The translations under genes and the position numbers were made by a program. From contig NZ_LGXZ01000006.1 in assembly GCF_001238295.1 (NCBI RefSeq), positions 1 to 64,000 of the forward strand: a DNA stretch of 64,000 nt, written 5' to 3'. The notes beneath the pieces were generated by a model, which saw nothing but the letters and a program-made list of their open reading frames with translations, did not search any database and had not been told where the DNA came from. Source of the DNA: Ruegeria sp. 6PALISEP08 (GTDB lineage: Bacteria; Pseudomonadota; Alphaproteobacteria; Rhodobacterales; Rhodobacteraceae). Shown here in pieces: positions 15,626 through 23,893 of the stretch. Positions within the stretch are counted from its first letter, which is position 1; each line of letters opens with the position of its first letter.

Positions 15626-16591
15626 TTATTTTGATTTTTTCCAATCGAAAAAATCCGGCCCCGCCTGTTCCAGCAGTTCTGCGGCCATGGCCTGCGCCAT
15701 ATCCGCGCCATCTTCGACTGCGCCTGTGATATCCCGGCTTGCAGTTTCAGTTCCATCGGGGCGTAAAACTTCGCCACGCAGCCTGAGGGTGCCGCCATCC
15801 AGTTCGGCCAAACCTGCGATAGGCGTTTCGCACGACCCGTCCAGTGCAGCCAGCAACGTGCGTTCAGCAGTCAGCCGCTGGCCTGTTTCCGCATGATGCA
15901 ACGCCTCAAGCATCTCTGCCGCACGCATATCGTCGCCGCGCCGTTCAATCCCGATGGTGCCCTGCGCAATGGCGGGCAGCATGTCGTCAGGCGAAATGGC
16001 ACTGGCCGGGATGTCATCCATGCCCAGACGACGAATGCCTGCCATGGCCAAAAAGGTGCAATCGGCAACGCCATGGTCCAACTTTTTCAGCCGGGTCTGA
16101 ACATTCCCACGAAATTCCACCACCTTCAAATCCGGTCGTCGGTTCAGCAATTGAGCGCGACGACGCAGCGAGGAGGTGCCCACAACGGCCCCCTCGGGCA
16201 GATCGTGGATTGAACCCAAACGCGGAGAAATAAACGCGTCTCGCACATCCTCGCGTGGTAGAAAGGTGTCCAGTACGAGGCCATCAGGCTGTGCAACGGG
16301 CATATCTTTTGTCGAATGAACGGCGATGTCGATTTCGGCGCGCAACATCGCCTCTTCGATTTCTTTGGTGAACAGGCCCTTGTTGCCAATCTCTTTCAGC
16401 GGGCGATCAGCATCGATCATGGCGCGATTGTCGCCGGTGGTTTTGATCACCACGATCTCGAATGCGTCTTCTGGCAGGCCGAAGGCGTCACTCAGGCGTT
16501 GGCGCGTTTCGTGCGCTTGCGCCAGAGCCAGCGGCGAACCACGGGTACCAATTCTGAAGGGCGATGCGGGTGTGGGCATATTCACGGTCAT
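15626..16591 (-). CDS. hemC: Porphobilinogen deaminase (hydroxymethylbilane synthase)
   Basis: The 321-residue enzyme polymerises four porphobilinogens into hydroxymethylbilane in tetrapyrrole synthesis. RIGTRGSPLALAQA is the family's N-terminal signature, HSTKDMP follows, and the dipyrromethane cofactor Cys is in DGSCETPIAG. I start at MTVNMPTP (16591); MPTPASP (16579) is the alternative and neither has a strong ribosome-binding site. It is divergent from hemE with about 106 bases between, a common arrangement in this family. Confidence 0.95.
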   Translation of the reverse strand: MTVNMPTPASPFRIGTRGSPLALAQAHETRQRLSDAFGLPEDAFEIVVIKTTGDNRAMIDADRPLKEIGNKGLFTKEIEEAMLRAEIDIAVHSTKDMPVAQPDGLVLDTFLPREDVRDAFISPRLGSIHDLPEGAVVGTSSLRRRAQLLNRRPDLKVVEFRGNVQTRLKKLDHGVADCTFLAMAGIRRLGMDDIPASAISPDDMLPAIAQGTIGIERRGDDMRAAEMLEALHHAETGQRLTAERTLLAALDGSCETPIAGLAELDGGTLRLRGEVLRPDGTETASRDITGAVEDGADMAQAMAAELLEQAGPDFFDWKKSK

Positions 16592-16697
16592 GCTCACAGC
16601 TTTAGTCGCGTCACATTGCCCTGACAATGGGGGGTGAGCTTGACAAATTGCCGCCGAAGGACGACCCGTTGCCAAAACCGGATGACTGGGGGCGAAT
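16592..16697. promoter_or_regulatory. hemC-hemE divergent promoter region
   Basis: These 106 bases must hold the promoters of both haem genes. No clear operator symmetry was found by eye. Confidence 0.5.
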
Positions 16698-17732
16698 ATG
16701 GCCGAGACAAAAAAACTGCTGCGGGCGTTGGCGGGTGAGGTGCAGGATGTGCCGCCGATCTGGATGATGCGTCAGGCGGGGCGGTATTTGCCCGAGTATC
16801 GCGCCACACGTGCGCAGGCCGGTGATTTCCTGTCCTTGTGCTATAACCCTGAGCTGGCCGCCGAAGTCACATTGCAACCGATCCGGCGTTATGGGTTTGA
16901 TGCAGCGATTCTGTTTGCAGATATCCTGCTGGTGCCGCAGGCCATTGGGGCGGATCTGTGGTTTGTGACCGGCGAAGGCCCGCGCCTGTCGACCATCACG
17001 CAGCAATCCGAATTTGACGCGTTGAAGCCGGTTGACGCGATTCATGAAACACTGTCGCCCGTTTATGAAACGGTAAAAATCCTGTCGCGGGAATTGCCCT
17101 CGGAAACCACTTTGATCGGGTTTGCCGGCGCGCCGTGGACGGTTGCAACTTATATGATCGCAGGGCGCGGCACGCCCGATCAGGGTCCTGCTCATGCGTT
17201 GCGTGAAGGGAATGCCGCGCTGTTCGAGGCACTGTTGGACCGGATCACGGCCGCAACGATCGAATATCTGTCCGCGCAAATCCAAGCCGGGGCCGAGGTG
17301 GTCAAGATCTTTGACAGTTGGGCGGGGTCTTTGAAAGGTGAGGCGTTCCGCAAATACGCAGTCGAGCCGTGCCGCGTGATTACCCAGGCTATCAAAGAGC
17401 GGCATCCGGGCATTCCGGTCATCGGTTTCCCGCGTGAGGCGGGCGACGGATATATCGGGTTTGCCAAGGCGACGGGTGTGGATTGTGTCGCGCTGGACAA
17501 TTCGGTGTCGCCGGATTGGGCGGCCGCGCACGTGCAGGTTGATGGCTGTGTACAGGGCAATCTGGCCTCGTCCCATATGGTGACGGGCGGACAGGCGCTG
17601 GTGGATGAGACGCGTCTCATTGTCGAGGCGTTCTCGAAAGGGCCGCATATCTTCAATCTGGGGCACGGCATCACACCGGATGCAGATCCTGAAAACGTGC
17701 AACTGATGATCGATACGGTACGCGGGCGGTAA
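16698..17732 (+). CDS. hemE: Uroporphyrinogen decarboxylase
   Basis: The 344-residue cytosolic enzyme decarboxylates uroporphyrinogen III to coproporphyrinogen III. The N-terminal signature [17 protein letters not shown] (about 15-31) and the second signature [16 protein letters not shown] are both present, as is the active-site Asp in FADILLVP. Length is typical. The start follows GGGGGCG weakly. A hairpin belonging to the downstream intergenic repeat (aagggggc/gccccctt) probably acts as its terminator. Confidence 0.96.
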   Translation: MAETKKLLRALAGEVQDVPPIWMMRQAGRYLPEYRATRAQAGDFLSLCYNPELAAEVTLQPIRRYGFDAAILFADILLVPQAIGADLWFVTGEGPRLSTITQQSEFDALKPVDAIHETLSPVYETVKILSRELPSETTLIGFAGAPWTVATYMIAGRGTPDQGPAHALREGNAALFEALLDRITAATIEYLSAQIQAGAEVVKIFDSWAGSLKGEAFRKYAVEPCRVITQAIKERHPGIPVIGFPREAGDGYIGFAKATGVDCVALDNSVSPDWAAAHVQVDGCVQGNLASSHMVTGGQALVDETRLIVEAFSKGPHIFNLGHGITPDADPENVQLMIDTVRGR

Positions 17733-17740
17733 GTGGGTGA

Positions 17741-17806
17741 AAGGGGGCCAGCCCCCTTCTTGGCCTGCGGCCAATTCATCCCCCGAGACATTTTTAGCCA
17801 GATGAA
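17741..17806 (-). repeat. Intergenic repeat, copy B
   Basis: On the minus strand this is a diverged copy of the element at 12939-13006: it starts cttcatctggctaaaaatg and shares the core aattggccgcaggccaag and a terminal GC-rich hairpin. It lies between the convergent genes hemE and the CoA-transferase, and its hairpin could serve as terminator for hemE. Confidence 0.85.
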
Positions 17807-17813
17807 GTTCGGA

Positions 17814-18902
17814 TCAACGTGGGGCGTCGAGCTCGGCGAGAATTTCATTTGTGTGCTCGCCGCGTGTTGGGCTTGGTCTGGGGTGCCACTGGTGGTTTGA
17901 AAACCGTGGCGCGGCGGCGGATTGCAGGGCGCCGTCGATCTCTTGCCAGCTGTTGCGATAGGTGTTCATCGGGTGAACCTGCGCCTCTTGTGGACAGAGC
18001 ACCGGGGCGACGCAGGCATCCGTTCCGCGGAACAAGGCGTCCCAGTGGTCGCGGGGGTGACTGGCGAAGATATCGGCAAGCCGTCGCGTCAGGTCGGGCC
18101 ACAGTGAGCGGTCATATTGTTTCTGGAATTCGGCGTCATTGGTGAGACCGAGGGTCTGCAAAAACTGAGTGTAGAATTTGGGTTCGAGGCATTGAACCGT
18201 GATGAAGCGGCCATCGGCACAGGCATATGCGCGGCTCCAGTGTGGGCCGTCCAGCAGGCTGTCGCCGCGAGTGTCGGACAGGTTGCCTGTTTGGCGCATG
18301 GTCATCAGAAGGTTCATCATATGGGCTGAACCGTCATAGATTGCGGCATCGACAACTGTTCCTTCGCCAGTTCTTTGTGCATTGATCAGGCCAGCCAGAA
18401 TCCCTGCGACAAGATACATTGCGCCGCCACCGATATCGCCTACCAGAGTAGCCGGTGTTTGCGGCGGCTGGCCGGGTTGAGAGGCATACCAGAGCGCCCC
18501 GGAAAGGGCGATATAGTTCAGATCGTGGCCTGCGGTGTTGGCCAGAGGACTATCCTGACCCCAGCCCGTCATGCGCCCATAGACCAGCTTTGGATTGCGG
18601 GTCAGACAGGGCTCGGGGCCAAGGCCCAGCTTTTCCATAACACCGGGGCGAAAACCTTCGATCAGGGCGTCGGCAGTGTCGATCAGACGCAGAGCAATTT
18701 CCAGATCATCTGGGTCTTTCAGGTCAAGCGCAATGGACCGCTTCCCGCGATCCAGAAGTGATCTTTCGGGCATTCCAGGTGTTGCAGCACCACCCTTGCG
18801 CTGAATGGTTATGACGTCAGCGCCCAGATCGGCCAACTGCATGGCTGCAAACGGGCCGGGCCCCAACCCTTCGATTTCGACAATTCGAATTCCGTTCAGC
18901 AT
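17814..18902 (-). CDS. CaiB/BaiF family CoA-transferase (alpha-methylacyl-CoA racemase-like)
   Basis: The 362-residue protein opens MLNGIRIVEIEGLGPGPFAAM and continues LADLGADVITIQR, the N-terminal signature of the class III CoA-transferase superfamily. LLDRGKRSIALDLKDP and DALIEGFRPGVMEKLGLGP follow. The motif TGWGQDSPLANTAGHDLNY is characteristic of alpha-methylacyl-CoA racemases, which use the His and Asp in GHDLNY for 1,1-proton transfer. An acyl-CoA racemase role in branched-chain acid oxidation is therefore likely. It is a single gene, convergent with hemE. Confidence 0.85.
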   Translation of the reverse strand: MLNGIRIVEIEGLGPGPFAAMQLADLGADVITIQRKGGAATPGMPERSLLDRGKRSIALDLKDPDDLEIALRLIDTADALIEGFRPGVMEKLGLGPEPCLTRNPKLVYGRMTGWGQDSPLANTAGHDLNYIALSGALWYASQPGQPPQTPATLVGDIGGGAMYLVAGILAGLINAQRTGEGTVVDAAIYDGSAHMMNLLMTMRQTGNLSDTRGDSLLDGPHWSRAYACADGRFITVQCLEPKFYTQFLQTLGLTNDAEFQKQYDRSLWPDLTRRLADIFASHPRDHWDALFRGTDACVAPVLCPQEAQVHPMNTYRNSWQEIDGALQSAAAPRFSNHQWHPRPSPTRGEHTNEILAELDAPR

Positions 18903-19072
18903 CCTTGCCCTCCGTTTCGGGCAGAGTTTGCGGGCAGGTGGGAGGATTGCAAGCTGGATATTCGATGGCGCAGATGGTCGCCATTTCGGCAGATGTGTAT
19001 CAATCGGTGCCGAATTGACCTGTTATACAAGGATTTGGCGCGATAGGGTCCACGCCAGAACGGGGAACGGGC

Positions 19073-20002
19073 ATGACGACCATTTTATCCATCAGGGATC
19101 TTCGAAAGTCTTACGCTGACGGGTTTGAGGCGCTGAAGGGTGTGTCTCTGGACATTGAAGAAGGTGAGATTCTTGCCTTGTTGGGTCCAAACGGGGCAGG
19201 AAAGACAACCTTGATCTCAACCATCTGCGGGATCACGACCCCGAGTTCCGGTGAGGTCACAGTGGGTGGACATGACATCCAGACTGACTATCGCGCAGCG
19301 CGCAGGATGATCGGGCTTGTGCCTCAGGAAATTGCTCTGGAACCGTTTGAGAATGTCTGGAACACGGTGCGCCTGTCGCGAGGGTTGTTTGGCCTTGGCA
19401 AAGACAATGCGCGGATCGAAGAGACTCTGCGCAAGCTGTCCCTTTGGGATAAGCGCAACAACGCGATCAAGGAATTGTCTGGCGGTATGAAGCGTCGGGT
19501 CCTTATCGCAAAGGCGCTGGCGCATGAGCCCCGCGTTCTGTTTCTGGACGAACCCACTGCCGGTGTGGATGTCGAACTGCGCAAGGATATGTGGGAGATC
19601 GTGGCCGAGCTGAAACGGGACGGGGTCACTATCATTCTGACCACCCACTACATCGAAGAGGCCGAAGCCATTGCTGATCGTGTCGGCGTCATCGACAAGG
19701 GTGAACTGCTGCTGGTGCAGGACAAGGAAACGCTGATGGCGCAGATGGGTAAAAAGCAGATCGAAGTCATGCTGTCAGAGCCCATCGCGCAAATCCCTGA
19801 CAGTCTTGCACTGCATAACCTGACTCTGAATGGCGTAGGGGATGTTCTAGTTTACACTTACGATACACATGCGGATCGCACCGGAATCACGACATTGTTG
19901 AATGACGTGTCGCAAGCCGGGCTGGTCTTGCGCGACGTGCAGACCCGGCAATCGAGCTTGGAAGAAATATTCGTCAACCTCGTATCCGGAGAAACAGTAT
20001 GA
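19073..20002 (+). CDS. ABC transporter ATP-binding protein (ABC-2 export type)
   Basis: The 309-residue ATPase has Walker [14 protein letters not shown] (about 33-45), Q-loop VPQE, signature [16 protein letters not shown], Walker [13 protein letters not shown] and switch His in [12 protein letters not shown]-terminal extension of about 80 residues is typical of drug and lipid-linked exporters of the DrrA/NodI type. Its end overlaps the permease gene start by four bases, so the two form one transporter. The substrate is unknown. Confidence 0.9.
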   Translation: MTTILSIRDLRKSYADGFEALKGVSLDIEEGEILALLGPNGAGKTTLISTICGITTPSSGEVTVGGHDIQTDYRAARRMIGLVPQEIALEPFENVWNTVRLSRGLFGLGKDNARIEETLRKLSLWDKRNNAIKELSGGMKRRVLIAKALAHEPRVLFLDEPTAGVDVELRKDMWEIVAELKRDGVTIILTTHYIEEAEAIADRVGVIDKGELLLVQDKETLMAQMGKKQIEVMLSEPIAQIPDSLALHNLTLNGVGDVLVYTYDTHADRTGITTLLNDVSQAGLVLRDVQTRQSSLEEIFVNLVSGETV

Positions 20003-20760
20003 ACTGGACTGCAATTGCTGCCATCTACCGGTTCGAAATGTCCCGGTTCTTTCGCACTCTCGCGCAGAGCTTTTTTTCGCCGGTCTTGTCCACGTCGTTG
20101 TACTTCGTGGTATTTGGCACAGCCATCGGCAGCCGCATTCAAGAGGTCGAGGGCGTCTCATACGGTGCGTTCATCGTACCGGGGCTGATTATGTTGTCGG
20201 TGGTGATGCTGTCGATTTCTAATGCGTCATTCGGAATCTATTTCCCAAAGTTTCTCGGCACCATCTACGAACTGCTGTCCGCGCCGGTCAATTTCTTCGA
20301 AATCGTGATCGGGTATGTTGGCGCAGCCGCCACCAAGGCGCTGTTTGTGGGTCTGGTGATATTGGCGACGGCCACTTTTTTTGTGGATATACGAATCGAA
20401 CATCCCTTTGCCATGGCCGCGTTTCTGATCTTATCCTGCCTCAGCTTTTCTTTGCTGGGATTCATCATCGGCATCTGGGCCAGCAATTTCGAACAGATGT
20501 CACTGGTGCCGCAGCTTGTGGTGACGCCACTGATCTTTCTGGGCGGCACGTTTTATTCGATCTCGATGCTGCCTCCGTTGTGGCAGACCATTACCTTGTT
20601 CAATCCCGTCGTTTACCTGATTTCGGGCTTCCGCTGGTCATTCTACGGGTCGGCGGATGTGCCGATTGTTCTTAGTTTGCTGGCTATTCTCGCCTTTACA
20701 GGACTCTGTTTGGCGGTCATCGGCTGGATCTTCAAAACCGGTTGGCGCATTCGCAGCTGA
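19999..20760 (+). CDS. ABC-2 type transporter permease
   Basis: The 253-residue integral membrane protein has about six hydrophobic segments and the ABC-2 signature region [28 protein letters not shown]. It pairs with the ATPase just upstream (ATGA overlap). It probably exports a lipid, polysaccharide or drug-like compound from the cytoplasm. Confidence 0.9.
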   Translation: MNWTAIAAIYRFEMSRFFRTLAQSFFSPVLSTSLYFVVFGTAIGSRIQEVEGVSYGAFIVPGLIMLSVVMLSISNASFGIYFPKFLGTIYELLSAPVNFFEIVIGYVGAAATKALFVGLVILATATFFVDIRIEHPFAMAAFLILSCLSFSLLGFIIGIWASNFEQMSLVPQLVVTPLIFLGGTFYSISMLPPLWQTITLFNPVVYLISGFRWSFYGSADVPIVLSLLAILAFTGLCLAVIGWIFKTGWRIRS

Positions 20761-20873
20761 CATTGCCAAGGCGTTGCATTTTTGCCCATTGAGTGTGTGA
20801 ATCTGGTTGGCGGCGCGCTTAAGGCCTGATGAGTCCCTTGTTTACGGGTTGGGGGCACTCTACATCGGCACCC

Positions 20874-21671
20874 ATGAAACTCAGCCTGCCGTTTGTTAAA
20901 AAGCACCCCTGCGTGGCCATTGTCCGCCTGTCCGGCGCGATTGGAATGGCGGGGCGGGGCGCGTTGAACGACACGACCCTGGCCCCTGTTCTGGAAAAGG
21001 CGTTTCGCAAGGGAAAACCTGCGGCAGTGGCGCTTGAGCTTAATTCCCCGGGCGGGTCCCCGGTGCAAAGTTCGCTGATCGGTGCCCGTATCCGGCGTTT
21101 GTCGAAAGAGCTGGATGTGCCCGTTATTGCCTTTGTCGAGGATGTTGCGGCCTCGGGCGGCTATTGGCTGGCTGCAGCTGCGGATGAGATCTGGGCCGAT
21201 GACAGCTCGGTACTGGGCTCGATCGGGGTAATCTCGGCCGGGTTTGGAGCGCATGTCTTTTTGGCTCGGCAGGGGTTCGAGCGGCGCGTGCATACGGCGG
21301 GCCAATCGAAATCCATGCTGGATCCGTTTGCGCCGGAAAAGAAAGAGGACGTGGCCCGCCTTCAGGGGTTGTTGGGAGACATCCACGAAAACTTCATTGA
21401 CCATGTCAAAGCGCGACGTGGCGACAAGCTGGATCACAGTGCCGATCTGTTCACGGGTGAAGTCTGGCTGGCGCGCCGTGCGCAAGAATTGGGTCTGATT
21501 GATGGCATTGCCCATCTCAAACCCAAGATGCAGGAACGCTTTGGCGAAAAGGTCAAGTTCCGCCGCTACAGCGTGCGCAAACCGATCTGGACGCGCTTTG
21601 GGGCCAGCCTGGCTCAGGATGCTATCGCCGGATTAGAGGAGCGTGCAGCCTACGCGCGTTTCGGTTTGTGA
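20874..21671 (+). CDS. S49 family signal peptide peptidase-like protease
   Basis: The 265-residue protein belongs to the SppA/SohB family. The nucleophile Ser is in EDVAASGGYWLAAAADEI, and the SVLGSIGVISAGFG segment follows; LELNSPGGSPVQSS is the oxyanion region. It lacks an N-terminal membrane anchor, as is common for the short alphaproteobacterial form. I prefer ATG 20874 (MKLSLPFVKK) over ATG 20829, because related proteins begin with this segment as I recall. It is followed at once by a small zinc-ribbon protein and an antiporter. Confidence 0.87.
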   Translation: MKLSLPFVKKHPCVAIVRLSGAIGMAGRGALNDTTLAPVLEKAFRKGKPAAVALELNSPGGSPVQSSLIGARIRRLSKELDVPVIAFVEDVAASGGYWLAAAADEIWADDSSVLGSIGVISAGFGAHVFLARQGFERRVHTAGQSKSMLDPFAPEKKEDVARLQGLLGDIHENFIDHVKARRGDKLDHSADLFTGEVWLARRAQELGLIDGIAHLKPKMQERFGEKVKFRRYSVRKPIWTRFGASLAQDAIAGLEERAAYARFGL

Positions 21672-21672
21672 C

Positions 21673-21843
21673 GTGATCATCAAGGCTGTCACCCTATTCC
21701 TGATTGCCATGGTCGTATTGGCGATGTTTGGCAAGCTGCGCTTTCCGGGGCAAAAGAAGTTGAGCTCTGCGAAATGTCCGCGCTGCGGACGGTATCGAAT
21801 CGGCAAAGGCCCCTGCGCCTGCGAAAAAGGAGGCCGGACTTGA
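21673..21843 (+). CDS. Small membrane protein with zinc ribbon
   Basis: This 56-residue protein starts with GTG, two bases after the peptidase stop. One hydrophobic helix (IIKAVTLFLIAMVVLAMFG) is followed by a basic linker and a Cys pattern CPRCGRYRIGKGPCAC, a four-Cys zinc ribbon. I recall similar short proteins next to S49 peptidase genes in Rhodobacteraceae, without known function. Its stop overlaps the TTG start of the antiporter gene, suggesting translational coupling. Confidence 0.75.
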   Translation: MIIKAVTLFLIAMVVLAMFGKLRFPGQKKLSSAKCPRCGRYRIGKGPCACEKGGRT

Positions 21844-22802
21844 TTTCCACTTGGCTGTTGTCCGGTCTGGGCCTGTTGATTCTGTTGCTGGCAGGCGACG
21901 CCCTTGTGCGAGGTGCCGTGAACCTGAGCCTGCGCCTGGGTGTTCCGGCGTTGATCGTCAGCCTGACGATTGTGGCCTTCGGCACATCAGCACCCGAGCT
22001 TCTGATTGCGATCAGTGCTTTGAAAGAAAACGCCCCCGGTATCGCACTGGGTAATGTGGTCGGATCCAACACGGCGAATATCCTGTTGGTTCTGGGCCTT
22101 CCCGCGCTGCTTGCGACTTTGCACACCAGCGAGTGTAACAGCCGCAGGAACTATGTGTTCATGCTGATGGCGACGGTTCTGTTCATCGGGTTGGCATTTT
22201 GCGGAACCTTTACCTTCTTCAGTGGTCTGATCTTGCTGGCGGCTTTGGGCTTTGTCCTTCTGAACGCTTTTCGTGAGGCAAAGGCACATCGCAAAGCCTG
22301 TGGCGAGGCTTGCGTGGGTGAAGAGCTTGAGGGTCTGGAAGAAGCCGACCCTGACATGCCGTATTGGAAGGTATCTTTTTACCTTATCCTCGGGTTGATT
22401 GGATTGCCGATGGGTGCGCATCTGTTGGTGGATAACGCGACGATTATCGCACGGACCTATGGGGTCAGTGAAACGGTTATCGGTTTGACGTTGATCGCGG
22501 TCGGAACGTCTTTGCCCGAGCTGGCGACAACCGTCATGGCTGCGCTGCGCAGGCAAGCGGATGTGGCGCTGGGCAATGTGATCGGCTCAAACATGTTCAA
22601 CCTACTGGCCATCATCGGAATCGCAACATGGTTTGGTCGCATACCGGTTGATCCCGAATTCCTGCAATTCGACCTATGGGTCATGCTGGGCGCATCGCTG
22701 CTGCTGGCTCCGTTTGTATTTTTCAAACAGGATATCTCGCGCATCTGGGGGTTGGTGTTGACTTTCCTTTATGTGCTTTATGTCACCGTATTGCTGGTGT
22801 GA
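21840..22802 (+). CDS. Calcium/sodium antiporter (CaCA family, YrbG-like)
   Basis: The 320-residue inner-membrane protein has the two inverted alpha repeats of cation/Ca exchangers: IVAFGTSAPELLIAI with GNVVGSNTANILLVLG, and IAVGTSLPELATTV with GNVIGSNMFNLLAIIG. A charged cytoplasmic loop (about 150-180) separates the halves. The start is most likely TTG at 21840, because AAAGGAGG lies 6 bases upstream and no better codon follows. It exchanges Ca2+ (possibly K+-dependently) for Na+. Confidence 0.87.
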   Translation: MISTWLLSGLGLLILLLAGDALVRGAVNLSLRLGVPALIVSLTIVAFGTSAPELLIAISALKENAPGIALGNVVGSNTANILLVLGLPALLATLHTSECNSRRNYVFMLMATVLFIGLAFCGTFTFFSGLILLAALGFVLLNAFREAKAHRKACGEACVGEELEGLEEADPDMPYWKVSFYLILGLIGLPMGAHLLVDNATIIARTYGVSETVIGLTLIAVGTSLPELATTVMAALRRQADVALGNVIGSNMFNLLAIIGIATWFGRIPVDPEFLQFDLWVMLGASLLLAPFVFFKQDISRIWGLVLTFLYVLYVTVLLV

Positions 22803-22823
22803 TCTGACAAAACGAGGTGAAGC

Positions 22824-23603
22824 ATGACCCGAGCTTTAGTGACCGGTGCCGGTATTCGTCTGGGCCGGGCTATGGCGCTGTATCTGGCAGGTCGTGGATA
22901 TGATGTGGCCGTGCATTACGCCACATCGGAACAGCCCGCGCAGGAAACTGTAGCCAAGGTAACGGCTCTGGGCCGCCAAGCGGTGGCACTGCAGGCCGAT
23001 CTGCTGGACGAAGCTCAGGTTCAGGCACTGCTGCCCAAGGCAGCAGAAGCGCTGGGTGGGCCGATCACCTGTCTGGTGAACAACGCATCGATCTTTGAAT
23101 ACGACAATATTCACACCGCAACCCGCCAGAGCTGGGATCGCCATCTCGACAGCAACCTGCGTGCGCCATTCGTTCTGACGCAGGCTATGGCAGAGCAGGG
23201 GTTGACCGCCGACACAGATGAAAGCGGCGAACCTCTGGCCGCGGGCTTGATCGTCAATATGGTGGACATGAGGGTGCGAAAGCTGACGCCAGAGTTCATG
23301 TCCTACACCATCGCGAAAATGGGGCTGTGGGCCCTGACCCGAACGGCTGCGCAGGCCCTGTCACCTGACATTCGGGTCAACGCGATCGGTCCCGGTCCGA
23401 CGGTTCAGGGACATCGCCAAAGCGAACAACATTTTCAGGCGCAACGATCGAACACGGTTCTGGAACGCGGGTCGAACCCTTCAGATATCACAGCCGCGCT
23501 GGGGTACTTTCTGGATGCGCACGCCGTCACGGGGCAACTGCTCTGCGTCGATGGAGGTCAGCATCTGGGGTGGAAAACACCGGATGTTCTGGGTGTTGAA
23601 TAA
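22824..23603 (+). CDS. Pteridine reductase-like short-chain dehydrogenase (FolM/PTR1 type)
   Basis: The 259-residue SDR has TGAGIRLG (residues 7-14), where the Arg matches the NADPH-binding TGxxxRxG pattern of pteridine reductases, and NNAS at 86-89. The active site is Asp148, Tyr161 and Lys165 instead of the Ser-Tyr-Lys triad. The Asp-to-Tyr spacing of 13 equals that of PTR1. This points to dihydrobiopterin/dihydromonapterin or folate reduction. It stands alone, 21 bases after the antiporter gene, with ACGAGGTG as ribosome-binding site. Confidence 0.8.
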   Translation: MTRALVTGAGIRLGRAMALYLAGRGYDVAVHYATSEQPAQETVAKVTALGRQAVALQADLLDEAQVQALLPKAAEALGGPITCLVNNASIFEYDNIHTATRQSWDRHLDSNLRAPFVLTQAMAEQGLTADTDESGEPLAAGLIVNMVDMRVRKLTPEFMSYTIAKMGLWALTRTAAQALSPDIRVNAIGPGPTVQGHRQSEQHFQAQRSNTVLERGSNPSDITAALGYFLDAHAVTGQLLCVDGGQHLGWKTPDVLGVE

Positions 23604-23893
23604 GCAAATTTGCTGCAAGTTTTGCACTGCTCTCATTTCCGTTACCTTCACGTTACAAAAATGTCTTTTTTTTCATACACTTGCTAAGTTTCGAAAAATA
23701 TGTTGTTAAAAAACAATTACTTATATTATTGCCTATTTTTTAAGCAGGTAAAGGAAAAGGTAAGGAAACAAGGGATTTTCCGATCCTCCAGAAACTTATC
23801 TGCATACTTATCCACAGAATCCGTGGATTTGTTTTCTCTTGATCTGAGAAGCGTGAGATTGCAGCCAGTGCCAGAGAATCATATCTCAAGGTC
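23604..23893. promoter_or_regulatory. AT-rich region upstream of uvrC with DnaA-box and CtrA-like sites
   Basis: This 290-base interval is clearly more AT-rich than its surroundings. A perfect DnaA box TTATCCACA lies at 23808-23816, and the neighbouring sequence forms tccac-agaatcc-gtgga. A CtrA-like site TTAA-N7-TTAC is at 23706-23720. The interval also holds the uvrC promoter. Whether it is a replication-linked control region or simply a promoter is unresolved. Confidence 0.45.

Noticed and set aside
16592..16697. hemC-hemE interval considered as a replication origin
   Set aside because: No DnaA boxes or AT-rich stretch seen here; the interval is an ordinary divergent promoter.
16611..17774. 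387-codon minus-strand frame
   Set aside because: Antisense to hemE with no start signal; shadow frame.
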